Counted from the first letter of the stretch, positions 44,349 through 53,652 are shown. The stretch: DNA of 64,000 nt from Idiomarina tyrosinivorans (GCF_003987475.1 NZ_PIQH01000002.1:62001-126000); one strand, 5' to 3'. The notes: generated by a model from the sequence alone, not told the origin. Numbers and translations: made by a program.

Positions 44349-44454
44349 TGTCGACAACCTCTCGCGCAACCAAGACATCGCGGTCGGACTGCAAGTGATC
44401 TTGAAGCCACGGGCCCGTCCCACCCCGACATGGACCTCGATGCCCGAACGGACG

Positions 44455-44955
44455 TTAGATTTCGAGTTCTAGGCGTTCTGCGATGAAGGTTGGATCCCAG
44501 CCGGGATTGAAAGTGTCGACGTGGGTGAATCCGAGCCGCTCGTATAGGCCACGCAGGTTCGGGTGGCAGTCGAGCCGCAGCTTGGCGCACCCCTGCGTTC
44601 GCGCGGCATGGCGGCAAGCCTCGATCAGCGCGGAGCTGACACCCCGGCCCGCATGTGTCCGTCGCACCGCGAGCTTGTGCAGATATGCGGCCTCCCCCTT
44701 GAGGGCGTCGGGCCAGAACTCGGGATCCTCGGCCGACAAGGTGCAACAGCCGACGATGCCGTCGCTGCAACTCGCGACTAGGAGCTCGGATCTCAGGACG
44801 AAGGTCTCCGCGAATGTCCGGTCGATCCGCGCGACGTCCCAGGCGGGCGTTCCCTTGGCGGACATCCACGCCGCAGCGTCGTGCATCAGCCGCACAACCT
44901 CGTCGATATCACCCGAGCAGGCGACCCGAACGTTCGGAGGCTCCTCGCTGTCCAT
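44455..44955 (-). CDS. GNAT-family acetyltransferase (orf5 of the 3'-conserved segment)
   Basis: 166 aa, identical in layout to the orf5 usually following sul1: GNAT motif A reads KLAVRRTHAGRGVSSALIEA. Substrate unknown; not shown to give resistance. About 105 bp between its stop codon and the tniB break also belong to this segment. Confidence 0.93.
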   Translation of the reverse strand: MDSEEPPNVRVACSGDIDEVVRLMHDAAAWMSAKGTPAWDVARIDRTFAETFVLRSELLVASCSDGIVGCCTLSAEDPEFWPDALKGEAAYLHKLAVRRTHAGRGVSSALIEACRHAARTQGCAKLRLDCHPNLRGLYERLGFTHVDTFNPGWDPTFIAERLELEI

Positions 44956-45082
44956 TCGCTCCCCTGGCGCGGTATGAACCGCCGCCTCATAGTGCAGTTT
45001 GATCCTGACGAGCCCAGCATGTCTGCGCCCACCTTCGCGGAACCTGACCAGGGTCCGCTAGCGGGCGGCCGGAAGGTGAATG

Positions 45083-45922
45083 CTAGGCATGATCTAACCC
45101 TCGGTCTCTGGCGTCGCGACTGCGAAATTTCGCGAGGGTTTCCGAGAAGGTGATTGCGCTTCGCAGATCTCCAGGCGCGTGGGTGCGGACGTAGTCAGCG
45201 CCATTGCCGATCGCGTGAAGTTCCGCCGCAAGGCTCGCTGGACCCAGATCCTTTACAGGAAGGCCAACGGTGGCGCCCAAGAAGGATTTCCGCGACACCG
45301 AGACCAATAGCGGAAGCCCCAACGCCGACTTCAGCTTTTGAAGGTTCGACAGCACGTGCAGCGATGTTTCCGGTGCGGGGCTCAAGAAAAATCCCATCCC
45401 CGGATCGAGGATGAGCCGGTCGGCAGCGACCCCGCTCCGTCGCAAGGCGGAAACCCGCGCCTCGAAGAACCGCACAATCTCGTCGAGCGCGTCTTCGGGT
45501 CGAAGGTGACCGGTGCGGGTGGCGATGCCATCCCGCTGCGCTGAGTGCATAACCACCAGCCTGCAGTCCGCCTCAGCAATATCGGGATAGAGCGCAGGGT
45601 CAGGAAATCCTTGGATATCGTTCAGGTAGCCCACGCCGCGCTTGAGCGCATAGCGCTGGGTTTCCGGTTGGAAGCTGTCGATTGAAACACGGTGCATCTG
45701 ATCGGACAGGGCGTCTAAGAGCGGCGCAATACGTCTGATCTCATCGGCCGGCGATACAGGCCTCGCGTCCGGATGGCTGGCGGCCGGTCCGACATCCACG
45801 ACGTCTGATCCGACTCGCAGCATTTCGATCGCCGCGGTGACAGCGCCGGCGGGGTCTAGCCGCCGGCTCTCATCGAAGAAGGAGTCCTCGGTGAGATTCA
45901 GAATGCCGAACACCGTCACCAT
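45083..45922 (-). CDS. sul1: Sulfonamide-resistant dihydropteroate synthase Sul1
   Basis: 279 aa from [20 protein letters not shown] (ATG at 45922). The frame is open further upstream, but this is the known start. Carries the DHPS signatures [12 protein letters not shown] and [10 protein letters not shown]. Replaces the drug-sensitive host enzyme in folate synthesis. Overlaps the end of qacEdelta1 by 7 bp. Confidence 0.97.
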   Translation of the reverse strand: MVTVFGILNLTEDSFFDESRRLDPAGAVTAAIEMLRVGSDVVDVGPAASHPDARPVSPADEIRRIAPLLDALSDQMHRVSIDSFQPETQRYALKRGVGYLNDIQGFPDPALYPDIAEADCRLVVMHSAQRDGIATRTGHLRPEDALDEIVRFFEARVSALRRSGVAADRLILDPGMGFFLSPAPETSLHVLSNLQKLKSALGLPLLVSVSRKSFLGATVGLPVKDLGPASLAAELHAIGNGADYVRTHAPGDLRSAITFSETLAKFRSRDARDRGLDHA

Positions 45923-46263
45923 GGCGTCGGCCTCCGCAGCGACTTCCACGATGGGGATCGGGCGAGCAAAAAGGCAGCAATTATGAGCCCCATACCTACA
46001 AAGCCCCACGCATCAAGCTTTTGCCCATGAAGCAACCAGGCAATGGCTGTAATTATGACGACGCCGAGTCCCGACCAGACTGCATAAGCAACACCGACAG
46101 GGATGGATTTCAGAACCAGAGAAAGAAAATAAAATGCGATGCCATAACCGATTATGACAACGGCGGAAGGGGCAAGCTTAGTAAAGCCCTCGCTAGATTT
46201 TAATGCGGATGTTGCGATTACTTCGCCAACTATTGCGATAACAAGAAAAAGCCAGCCTTTCAT
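45916..46263 (-). CDS. qacEdelta1: Truncated SMR-family quaternary ammonium efflux protein QacEdelta1
   Basis: 115 aa, four helices: [27 protein letters not shown] and following, with the membrane Glu14; the native tail is replaced by [13 protein letters not shown] from the deletion next to sul1. Gives weak or no antiseptic resistance in known hosts. Marks the start of the 3'-conserved segment. Confidence 0.96.
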   Translation of the reverse strand: MKGWLFLVIAIVGEVIATSALKSSEGFTKLAPSAVVIIGYGIAFYFLSLVLKSIPVGVAYAVWSGLGVVIITAIAWLLHGQKLDAWGFVGMGLIIAAFLLARSPSWKSLRRPTPW

Positions 46264-46366
46264 GATATATCTCCCAATTTGTGTAGGGCTTATTATGCAC
46301 GCTTAAAAATAATAAAAGCAGACTTGACCTGATAGTTTGGCTGTGAGCAATTATGTGCTTAGTGCA

Positions 46367-46425
46367 TCTAACGCCGGAGTTAAGCCGCCGCGCGTAGCGC
46401 GGTCGGCTTGAACGAATTGTTAGAC
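46367..46425. repeat. attC site of the aadA2 cassette
   Basis: Imperfect inverted repeat between TCTAACG (46367) and GTTAGAC (46419-46425), with the inner pair GCCGCCGCGCG / CGCGGTCGGC. This is the usual 60-bp aadA attC recognised by IntI1 as a folded single strand. Confidence 0.9.
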
Positions 46426-46426
46426 A

Positions 46427-47218
46427 TCATTTACCAACTGACTTGATGATCTCGCCTTTCACAAAGCGAATAAATTCTTCCAAGTGATCTGCGCGTGAGG
46501 CCAAGTGATCTTCTTTTTGTCCCAGATAAGCTTGCTTAGCTTCAAGTAAGACGGGCTGATACTGGGCAGGTAGGCGTTTTATTGCCCAGTCGGCAGCGAC
46601 ATCCTTCGGCGCGATTTTGCCGGTTATTGCGCTGTACCAAATGCGGGACAACGTAAGCACTACATTTCGCTCATCGCCGGCCCAGTCGGGCTGCGAGTTC
46701 CATAGCTTCAAGGTTTCCCTCAGCGCCTCGAATAGATCCTGTTCAGGAACCGGGTCAAAGAATTCCTCCGCTGCCGGACCTACCAAGGCAACGCTATGTT
46801 CTCTTGCTTTTGTAAGCAGGATAGCTAGATCAATGTCGATCATGGCTGGCTCGAAGATACCCGCAAGAATGTCATTGCGCTGCCATTCTCCAAATTGCAG
46901 CTCGCGCTTAGCCGGATAACGCCACGGGATGATGTCGTCATGCACGACAAGGGTGACTTCTATAGCGCGGAGCGTCTCGCTCTCGCCAGGGAAAGCCGAA
47001 GCCTCCATAAGGTCATTGAGCAATGCTCGCCGCGTCGTTTCATCAAGCTTTACGGCCACAGTAACCAACAAATCAATATCGCTGTATGGCTTCAGGCCGC
47101 CATCCACTGCGGAGCCGTACAAATGCACGGCCAGCAACGTTGATTCCAGATGGCGCTCAATGACGCTTAGCACCTCTGATAGTTGGTTCGAAATTTCGAT
47201 GGTCACCGCTACCCTCAT
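46427..47218 (-). CDS. aadA2: Aminoglycoside nucleotidyltransferase ANT(3'')-Ia, AadA2 type
   Basis: Reads MRVAVTIEISNQLSEVLSV; the nucleotidyltransferase site is HLYGSAVDGGLKPYSDIDLLV. Differences from AadA1 (TIEISNQ, SVIERHLES, KPYSD, end IKSVGK) match AadA2 as I know it. Confers streptomycin and spectinomycin resistance by adenylylation. Promoterless cassette gene, read from Pc through cmlA1. An alternative start at the ATI/MTI codon gives 259 aa. Confidence 0.96.
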   Translation of the reverse strand: MRVAVTIEISNQLSEVLSVIERHLESTLLAVHLYGSAVDGGLKPYSDIDLLVTVAVKLDETTRRALLNDLMEASAFPGESETLRAIEVTLVVHDDIIPWRYPAKRELQFGEWQRNDILAGIFEPAMIDIDLAILLTKAREHSVALVGPAAEEFFDPVPEQDLFEALRETLKLWNSQPDWAGDERNVVLTLSRIWYSAITGKIAPKDVAADWAIKRLPAQYQPVLLEAKQAYLGQKEDHLASRADHLEEFIRFVKGEIIKSVGK

Positions 47219-47220
47219 GA

Positions 47221-47291
47221 TGTCTAACGCCTGAGCTCAGCCGACCGAAACCGCGTAGCGGTTTTGGGTCGGCTGCAGCGATTTGTTGGGC
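47221..47291. repeat. attC site of the cmlA1 cassette
   Basis: Runs from GTCTAACGCC (47222) to GTTGGGC (47285-47291), with inner complementary arms CAGCCGACC / GGTCGGCTG. It joins the cmlA1 cassette to aadA2. Confidence 0.88.
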
Positions 47292-47310
47292 GATAGCTTG
47301 CCACATTCTC

Positions 47311-48570
47311 TCAACGATTGGGATTTGACGTACTTTCCGCACTTTGTAGCGCGACCACATCATGCTCCCCCTGGCCGCGAGAGCCCTCCGCTCGGGAAAC
47401 ACAAGACAGACCGAGCACGACTGTTGCAAGGGTCAAACAGTACACGACAACCGGCCAAGCCGTGTTGCGCGGCAACAGCGAAATGATCAACGTTCCGATG
47501 CTTCCTAGCAGTACACCGCCCAAGCAGAAGTAGACTGCCGTGACCGTTCCAGCAACATGGTCGAATCCTCGAAGAGCGCCATTGGGCGCCACAGATACCG
47601 CTGTGGCGACACCAATACCCACTAGCCACATTGGAGAAATAAAGCCTAACACGGACTGCGAAGCCCATATTTCGGTGATGGCAAGCAATACTGCTCCAGC
47701 TATCAGGCATCCCATTCCCATTCGCAAGACGCTTGGGCTGCCCCACTTGGGTATTACACGCCCCATAAAACGAGCTGTAAACACCATGGCAATTGCCACT
47801 GTGGCGAACAGCAGGCTGAAGCCAAGCTGAGACACACCTTGCCTGCCCATCATTAGTCCGGGCGCAATGGAGAAAAAGACGAAGAAGCTACCCATTCCAG
47901 CGGCGTAACACAACGTGTACAACCAGAAGTTCAGGCACTTAACGGGGAGTAGCAGCTGCGACCATTGCAAGCCCGCAACTCGTTGCACCCGGGTTTCAGG
48001 CCAGAATCGCCACGCTGCTGCAGATGCAGCGATCATGCCCAAACCTAGAAACGCAAAGATAGCCCGCCACCCAAGCCACATGTCGACGAGCGCTCCGAGC
48101 AATGGGCCTACCGCCGGGACCATGGCCAGCATGGATCCGAGTATGCCGTAAATGACATTACTTTCCTCGCGACCTGCGTAAATGTCACGTACTGTTGCAA
48201 ACGTGGAAACAAGGCACGCCGAGGCACCACAAGCCTGAAGAATCCGAAGCCCCAGAAAGACTTCAGCCGATGACGTAAGAGCGAGGCCCATTGACGCCAC
48301 AACGTAGGCGAGGCCACCTCCCAGTAGAACGGGGCGGCGCCCCAGTCGGTCCGATAGCGGTCCAAACAAGAGCTGACCGGCACCAATCATGACCAAGTAC
48401 GTTGTCAGCGTAAGCTGAATTGTGCTCGCTGTCGTACCAAGCGCGTTTGGCATAAACGGCACTGCCGGCAAGTACATGTCCATGCCGAGTGATGCCAATA
48501 AATCGAACGGTGATAACAACAACACCGTGGCGGCAAGGGAGTACCGCCAACTAAAATTTTTTGAGCTCAC
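47311..48570 (-). CDS. cmlA1: Chloramphenicol exporter CmlA1
   Basis: 419 aa from the GTG at 48570 (V/MSSKNFSWRYSLAATVLL), the known CmlA length. MFS with twelve helices; GQLLFGPLSDRLGRRPVLLGG is the loop 2-3 motif. Exports chloramphenicol. Unusually for a cassette it carries its own promoter and an attenuator leader peptide upstream. First cassette of the array. Confidence 0.96.
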   Translation of the reverse strand: MSSKNFSWRYSLAATVLLLSPFDLLASLGMDMYLPAVPFMPNALGTTASTIQLTLTTYLVMIGAGQLLFGPLSDRLGRRPVLLGGGLAYVVASMGLALTSSAEVFLGLRILQACGASACLVSTFATVRDIYAGREESNVIYGILGSMLAMVPAVGPLLGALVDMWLGWRAIFAFLGLGMIAASAAAWRFWPETRVQRVAGLQWSQLLLPVKCLNFWLYTLCYAAGMGSFFVFFSIAPGLMMGRQGVSQLGFSLLFATVAIAMVFTARFMGRVIPKWGSPSVLRMGMGCLIAGAVLLAITEIWASQSVLGFISPMWLVGIGVATAVSVAPNGALRGFDHVAGTVTAVYFCLGGVLLGSIGTLIISLLPRNTAWPVVVYCLTLATVVLGLSCVSRAEGSRGQGEHDVVALQSAESTSNPNR

Positions 48571-48668
48571 GAAACCATCTCCTTGAACAAAGGATTTGGC
48601 GGCGCTCCCGTAGAGCAAAAGGATTCTTGAGAACGCCGCAACAACCGAAAAATGAAGGTTGCTGCGGC

Positions 48669-48698
48669 TTACTTGTCTGCGTTCTTGGAAATGCTCAT
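48669..48698 (-). CDS. cmlA attenuation leader peptide (9 aa)
   Basis: The minus strand reads ATG-AGC-ATT-TCC-AAG-AAC-GCA-GAC-AAG-TAA (MSISKNADK), about 100 bp before the cmlA1 start. The repeated GCCGCAGCAACC / GGTTGCTGCGGC-type arms downstream (about 48635-48672) can fold to hide the cmlA start. Ribosome stalling by low chloramphenicol releases it (known for cmlA). Confidence 0.85.
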   Translation of the reverse strand: MSISKNADK

Positions 48699-48771
48699 CT
48701 GCCGACTATCTCATGATTGAATTTGAATCGTAACAACTTTCAAGCAACTCTGCGAGGAGCCTTATTGTGCG

Positions 48772-48836
48772 CCCAACTTTGTTTTAGGGCGACTGCCCTG
48801 CTGCGTAACATCGTTGCTGCTCCATAACATCAAACA
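48772..48836. other. attI1 recombination site
   Basis: The core GTTGGGC (as GCCCAAC at 48772-48778) marks the cassette boundary; the stretch TTTGTTTTAGGGCGACTGCC to the GTAACATCGTTGCTGC repeats is the IntI1-binding region next to intI1. 48571-48771 holds the cmlA1 cassette promoter and leader. Confidence 0.9.
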
Positions 48837-48912
48837 TCGACCCACGGCGTAACGCGCTTGCTGCTTGGATGCCCGAGGCATAGACTGTACAAAAAAACAG
48901 TCATAACAAGCC

Positions 48913-49926
48913 ATGAAAACCGCCACTGCGCCGTTACCACCGCTGCGTTCGGTCAAGGTTCTGGACCAGTTGCGTGAGCGCATACGCTACTTGCATTACA
49001 GTTTACGAACCGAACAGGCTTATGTCCACTGGGTTCGTGCCTTCATCCGTTTCCACGGTGTGCGTCACCCGGCAACCTTGGGCAGCAGCGAAGTCGAGGC
49101 ATTTCTGTCCTGGCTGGCGAACGAGCGCAAGGTTTCGGTCTCCACGCATCGTCAGGCATTGGCGGCCTTGCTGTTCTTCTACGGCAAGGTGCTGTGCACG
49201 GATCTGCCCTGGCTTCAGGAGATCGGAAGACCTCGGCCGTCGCGGCGCTTGCCGGTGGTGCTGACCCCGGATGAAGTGGTTCGCATCCTCGGTTTTCTGG
49301 AAGGCGAGCATCGTTTGTTCGCCCAGCTTCTGTATGGAACGGGCATGCGGATCAGTGAGGGTTTGCAACTGCGGGTCAAGGATCTGGATTTCGATCACGG
49401 CACGATCATCGTGCGGGAGGGCAAGGGCTCCAAGGATCGGGCCTTGATGTTACCCGAGAGCTTGGCACCCAGCCTGCGCGAGCAGCTGTCGCGTGCACGG
49501 GCATGGTGGCTGAAGGACCAGGCCGAGGGCCGCAGCGGCGTTGCGCTTCCCGACGCCCTTGAGCGGAAGTATCCGCGCGCCGGGCATTCCTGGCCGTGGT
49601 TCTGGGTTTTTGCGCAGCACACGCATTCGACCGATCCACGGAGCGGTGTCGTGCGTCGCCATCACATGTATGACCAGACCTTTCAGCGCGCCTTCAAACG
49701 TGCCGTAGAACAAGCAGGCATCACGAAGCCCGCCACACCGCACACCCTCCGCCACTCGTTCGCGACGGCCTTGCTCCGCAGCGGTTACGACATTCGAACC
49801 GTGCAGGATCTGCTCGGCCATTCCGACGTCTCTACGACGATGATTTACACGCATGTGCTGAAAGTTGGCGGTGCCGGAGTGCGCTCACCGCTTGATGCGC
49901 TGCCGCCCCTCACTAGTGAGAGGTAG
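48913..49926 (+). CDS. intI1: Class 1 integron integrase IntI1
   Basis: 337 aa tyrosine recombinase. The catalytic residues lie in [19 protein letters not shown] (Arg), [12 protein letters not shown] (His, Arg), [14 protein letters not shown] (His, Tyr). The integron-specific extra helix is in the region around [18 protein letters not shown]. Residues 32 and 39 are Arg and His. Full length, expected to be active. The cassette promoter lies inside it on the other strand. Confidence 0.97.
49000..49028 (-). promoter_or_regulatory. Cassette promoter Pc (variant H1)
   Basis: On the minus strand: -35 TGGACA (49028-49023), 17-bp spacer, -10 TAAACT (49005-49000). This combination is the hybrid-1 form, intermediate-weak. 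The second promoter P2 is inactive because the GGG insertion is absent from the TTGTTA...TACAGT region near attI1. Confidence 0.88.
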
Positions 49927-50104
49927 GGCAGCGCAAGTCAATCCTGGCGGATTCACTACCCCTGCGCGAAGGCCATCGGTGCCGCATCGAACGGCCGGTT
50001 GCGGAAAGTCCTCCCTGCGTCCGCTGATGGCCGGCAGCAGCCCGTCGTTGCCTGATGGATCCAACCCCTCCGCTGCTATAGTGCAGTCGGCTTCTGACGT
50101 TCAG

Positions 50105-50129
50105 TGCAGCCGTCTTCTGAAAACGACAC
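50105..50129 (-). repeat. IRi, terminal inverted repeat at the integrase end
   Basis: The minus strand reads TGTCGTTTTCAGAAGACGGC then TGCAC. Followed by the CATTT duplication. Between the intI1 stop and IRi (49927-50104) is ordinary 5'-conserved-segment sequence without a gene. Confidence 0.93.
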
Positions 50130-50199
50130 ATTTCGCATGGATTCTCGGTGTGCAATCTGTTAAAATACTCGTATATTTTTCTATGTAAATTAACTGTAC

Positions 50200-50784
50200 A
50201 TGAATCAACGTATTGGCTATGCCCGCGTTTCAACGGATGATCAAAACCTGCACCTCCAAAGGGATGCTTTGGAGAAAGCGGGCTGCCAGGTCATCTATGA
50301 AAATAAAACCAGTGGGAAGAACACTGAAAGGCCGGAGCTTGAGGCTTGCCTGAAAGCTCTGCGTTCAGGCGACACGTTGGTGGTTTGGAGGCTGGATCGT
50401 CTGGGACGAAGCTTGGGTGATTTGGTCAAACTCGTGACGACCCTGGAAGAACAGAAAATCGGATTTGAGAGTCTTCAAGAAAAGATCGAAACGACAAGTG
50501 CCTCTGGCAAGCTGGTTTTTCACGTATTTGCTGCACTTGCCGAATTTGAGAGAAATCTAATCAGCGAGAGAACACGAGCTGGATTGAAGGCCGCGCGGGC
50601 ACGTGGCCGACTTGGTGGACGTAAACCAAAGCTGAAACAGAAAGACATTCGAGAGATTAAAGCTCTACTCAAGGATCCAAATATACCCGTCTCTGATATT
50701 GCCAAGCGATTTGGAGTCTCTAGAACAACTATTTACAACAGGGTCGGGGTAGTTAAACCTGACCGCGAGGGTACGAAGGCATGA
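50200..50784 (+). CDS. Serine resolvase/invertase
   Basis: 194 aa; catalytic Ser in IGYARVSTDDQNL, then WRLDRLGRSLGDL, AALAEFERNLISERTRAGL and a C-terminal HTH VSDIAKRFGVSRTTIYN. A Res of this kind lies beside the integron in SGI1. Its own res site (arms at 41649 and 50143) has been split by the integron 71 bp upstream of its start. Its stop overlaps the methyltransferase start (ATGA). Confidence 0.92.
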   Translation: MNQRIGYARVSTDDQNLHLQRDALEKAGCQVIYENKTSGKNTERPELEACLKALRSGDTLVVWRLDRLGRSLGDLVKLVTTLEEQKIGFESLQEKIETTSASGKLVFHVFAALAEFERNLISERTRAGLKAARARGRLGGRKPKLKQKDIREIKALLKDPNIPVSDIAKRFGVSRTTIYNRVGVVKPDREGTKA

Positions 50785-52610
50785 ATGCGTATCACTTTCA
50801 GGATATTTTAAGCGAATCGGAAGAGCCCCTTGTCAGGTATGATGCTTGTAAAAGCATGGCACGGGGGTATGCTAGCTCCATCTCCGATGATGAGTATCGT
50901 CTGGCTGTAGCTCGATCATATTGCGCCGTTCTGGTGACTTCGTATTGGAATGAGGTTAATTCGCGCCACGGCTCTAAGCTTAAAATTTTTCCAGTTCCCC
51001 GTGATACATTTCTCGCTGATGTTGCGTCAGATGCTGAAGACGTTGCAAAAAGCACAGGGCGAGTAATCGCTCAGTTTCCCGATATTGATGCGGGATTTTT
51101 GATTGGCTCAATCTACACAGCGATGTTACCAGTGGCTTTCCGCTCAAAGCTGGGAGCTTACTATACGCCGCCTCCTTTAGTTTCCCGTCTACTTGATTTA
51201 TCCGAAGATGCTGGGGTTGATTTCAGCAAAGCGTCCATAATAGATCCAGCCTGTGGTGGTGGAGCATTCTTAGCACCTGTAGCAACACGAATGCTTGAAA
51301 AATCGAAAAGCACATCAGCAGAATGGAAGATTCGGCAGATAGGTAAGCGATTGAAGGGGGTGGAGATAGACCCCTTTGCCGCCTGGATGACGCATGTTCT
51401 TCTTGAATCGGTGCTCATTGATTTGTGCATTAAGGCCCGGAAGAGGTTACCAAAAGACGTAATAACTGTTGGTGACGCACTTGCATATGAGTCATCGACA
51501 AAATTTGATTTGGTGATTGGCAATCCCCCATATGGGAAAGTTACGCTTGATACAGGTTTAAGAGATAAATACGCACGTTCATTGTTCGGTCACGCCAATC
51601 TTTATGGCTTGTTTACTGACCTTGCATTGAGAACCGCTAAGGAAGATGGAGTCATCGCCTACCTCACGCCAACATCATTTCTGGGCGGTCAGTATTTCAA
51701 GGCGCTACGAGAATTGTTACTTACTGAAGCGGCACCACGAGCTTTCGACTTCATTTCTAACCGAGAAGGGGTGTTTGATGATGTGCTCCAGGAAACATTA
51801 CTGACGACCTTTAAGAAGGGAGCGCGACGTGGCCCCTCTAAAGTATCACTTCTCGTCCCGCAAGGGCTTAATGAAGCTAAAGTAGAGCACATTGGTAAAG
51901 TGGGTATTGTTAAGGGCGATGGGCCTTGGCTAATTCCCAGGGTATCAAAAGACGCAGCTTTACTTAACCGTATTAAGAAGATGCAAACACGGCTTCCTGA
52001 CCTTGGATATGTTGTATCCACTGGAAAGTTGGTTTGGAATCGGCATAAAACTCAGCTTAAATCAGAAAAGACGAAAAATTCGTTACCGTTGATATGGGCC
52101 GAGTCAGTTACAGCTCAAGGCTTTAAATTCTCAGCAGTGAAACGGAATCATGTCCCCTATATCGAGGTGAAGAACAACCAACAACACCTTATTACACGGG
52201 AGTCATGTGTTTTAGTCCAGAGAACTACATCAAAAGAACAGAGTCGTCGGATTTTGGGCGCAGTCATCCCCCAAGACTTTATCGACCGAAACAACGGCGT
52301 TGTAGTTGAGAATCATTTGAATATTGTTTACTCCGACGGTCTGATCAGAGAAGTGACTGTCGAAACGATTAACGCTCTCCTCAACTCAGAGGTCTTCGAC
52401 CGCATATATCGCTGTATAAGCGGCAGTGTTGCAGTCTCTGCCTATGAGCTGATGTCGGTTCCTCTACCCACGATTGAAGGCTTGACAAAGCTGCAGAAGA
52501 TCATTTTGGCCGGTTCTGATAGACTCACGATTGAGAAATGTGTAGCCAAACTGTATGGAGAGAACAAAGTTGAGCTGGCCGAAAGTACCAAAACTGGAGG
52601 TAATCGCTGA
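50781..52610 (+). CDS. Adenine-N6 DNA methyltransferase (PstI/BsuBI-type RM)
   Basis: 609 aa; SAM site IIDPACGGGAFLAPVATRML (about residue 157), catalytic DLVIGNPPYGKVT (about 245), and a C-terminal target-recognition part. Gamma-class N6-adenine methylase; the partner endonuclease overlaps its end by 56 bp. Host DNA must be methylated before the enzyme cuts, which the overlapping order favours. Confidence 0.9.
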   Translation: MNAYHFQDILSESEEPLVRYDACKSMARGYASSISDDEYRLAVARSYCAVLVTSYWNEVNSRHGSKLKIFPVPRDTFLADVASDAEDVAKSTGRVIAQFPDIDAGFLIGSIYTAMLPVAFRSKLGAYYTPPPLVSRLLDLSEDAGVDFSKASIIDPACGGGAFLAPVATRMLEKSKSTSAEWKIRQIGKRLKGVEIDPFAAWMTHVLLESVLIDLCIKARKRLPKDVITVGDALAYESSTKFDLVIGNPPYGKVTLDTGLRDKYARSLFGHANLYGLFTDLALRTAKEDGVIAYLTPTSFLGGQYFKALRELLLTEAAPRAFDFISNREGVFDDVLQETLLTTFKKGARRGPSKVSLLVPQGLNEAKVEHIGKVGIVKGDGPWLIPRVSKDAALLNRIKKMQTRLPDLGYVVSTGKLVWNRHKTQLKSEKTKNSLPLIWAESVTAQGFKFSAVKRNHVPYIEVKNNQQHLITRESCVLVQRTTSKEQSRRILGAVIPQDFIDRNNGVVVENHLNIVYSDGLIREVTVETINALLNSEVFDRIYRCISGSVAVSAYELMSVPLPTIEGLTKLQKIILAGSDRLTIEKCVAKLYGENKVELAESTKTGGNR

Positions 52611-53652
52611 GCGATTGCCACAGATCTTCCCAGATGGGACAGAAAATCGTAACTACGTTACCCGCGAAATGGCGGCCCGCACGCTTTATGTAATGTTCTA
52701 TGCAGGAGCGATTGACGGACAGGAGCGCTGGATTCGTCCGAGCCAAGTTACTGACATGTCGGATGAGCAGGCAGTGCTGCTGTCGGACGAGGAGCGCAAC
52801 GCTTGGGTCGAACAGGCTCTCTCCAGCAAGAAGGAACGGCCAGCTAACACTTGGTACGCTCCGAACTCGCGAGAGCCCGTCAGGGATGAGACTATACGGT
52901 ATGGGTTCATCGCTTTGGGGGCGGTTTTGGAGAGAGCTGGTTTGCCAGTCACTACGCCACTACCAAAATATGCGATGACTCAAAAATTTGCGGCTCTTTT
53001 TGATGAGAGCTTAGTCGGCCAGCAGTTGGAGGATGCGATTCTTGCCTGGCAGAAAGCACACCTCAATCCGGCGGCACTCAGCCGGATAAGATTGTTAGGA
53101 GCGAACGCGGCTGCGGCCAACTCAGATACCATCACAGCTACGTTACCCAACTCCGGTGTGGTAACCCTTGAGTCAGGGCCTTCTGGTGTGATTGGAAAGT
53201 GTGTTATCGAGGATTTTGCGCCTAAGTTCCTCAAGAATCCTGCTGTATTGTGGTTATCACAATCCGGTGAAAAAGTTGGAATTGATCTCGCCAGTAGGTT
53301 GAAACTGAAGATCGACCCATCAAAGACACTACCGGATGTCATATTGGTTGATTTGGGAACCAAGACAGATGGCAGCGATATGCTTTTCGTATTCATTGAG
53401 ATCGTAGCCTCTGATGGCCCAGTAAATTCTGTCCGTAAAAAGAAATTAACTGAGATTGCGGTGGAAGCGGGATTTAGCCGTGAGCATTTAGCCTTTGTTA
53501 CTGCCTTCCAGGATCGCTCCGCACCAGCATTCAAGAAAGCTATGTCGGAGTTGGCGTGGGGTACATATGCTTGGTTTTGTTCAGAGCCTACTAACATTAT
53601 TGAACTCAAGGATGGTGAATCTCACACATTATCGGAATTCTCTTTAACATGA
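52555..53652 (+). CDS. BsuBI/PstI-family type II restriction endonuclease
   Basis: 365 aa. The N-terminal part reads ERLPQIFPDGTENRNYVTREMAARTLYVMFYAGAIDG, typical of the family; the C-terminal PD-(D/E)XK-like region has DVILVDLGTKTDGSDMLFVFIEIVASDGPVNSVRKKKL. PstI-type enzymes recognise CTGCAG; the specificity of this one is inference. It protects the island host from phage and stabilises the island. The start codon is uncertain within the overlap. Confidence 0.9.
   Translation: MERTKLSWPKVPKLEVIAERLPQIFPDGTENRNYVTREMAARTLYVMFYAGAIDGQERWIRPSQVTDMSDEQAVLLSDEERNAWVEQALSSKKERPANTWYAPNSREPVRDETIRYGFIALGAVLERAGLPVTTPLPKYAMTQKFAALFDESLVGQQLEDAILAWQKAHLNPAALSRIRLLGANAAAANSDTITATLPNSGVVTLESGPSGVIGKCVIEDFAPKFLKNPAVLWLSQSGEKVGIDLASRLKLKIDPSKTLPDVILVDLGTKTDGSDMLFVFIEIVASDGPVNSVRKKKLTEIAVEAGFSREHLAFVTAFQDRSAPAFKKAMSELAWGTYAWFCSEPTNIIELKDGESHTLSEFSLT

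Larger units (their letters stand above)
41671..50129. mobile_element. Tn402-type class 1 integron, complete transposon unit
   Basis: Bounded by IRt at 41671-41695 (TGTCATTTTCAGAAGACGAC and following) and IRi at 50105-50129 (inward TGTCGTTTTCAGAAGACGGC). Both are flanked by the same 5 bp, CATTT (41666-41670 and 50130-50134), so it arrived by one transposition event and has not rearranged at its edges since. Content from IRi: intI1, attI1, cmlA1, aadA2, qacEdelta1, sul1, orf5, truncated tniB, tniA. tniQ and tniR are missing, so movement needs help in trans. Confidence 0.95.

Noticed and set aside
42192..44423. Long minus-strand frames opposite tniA and tniB
   Set aside because: They are GC-rich antisense shadows of tniA/tniB with low-complexity Arg/Ala-rich translations and no ribosome sites.
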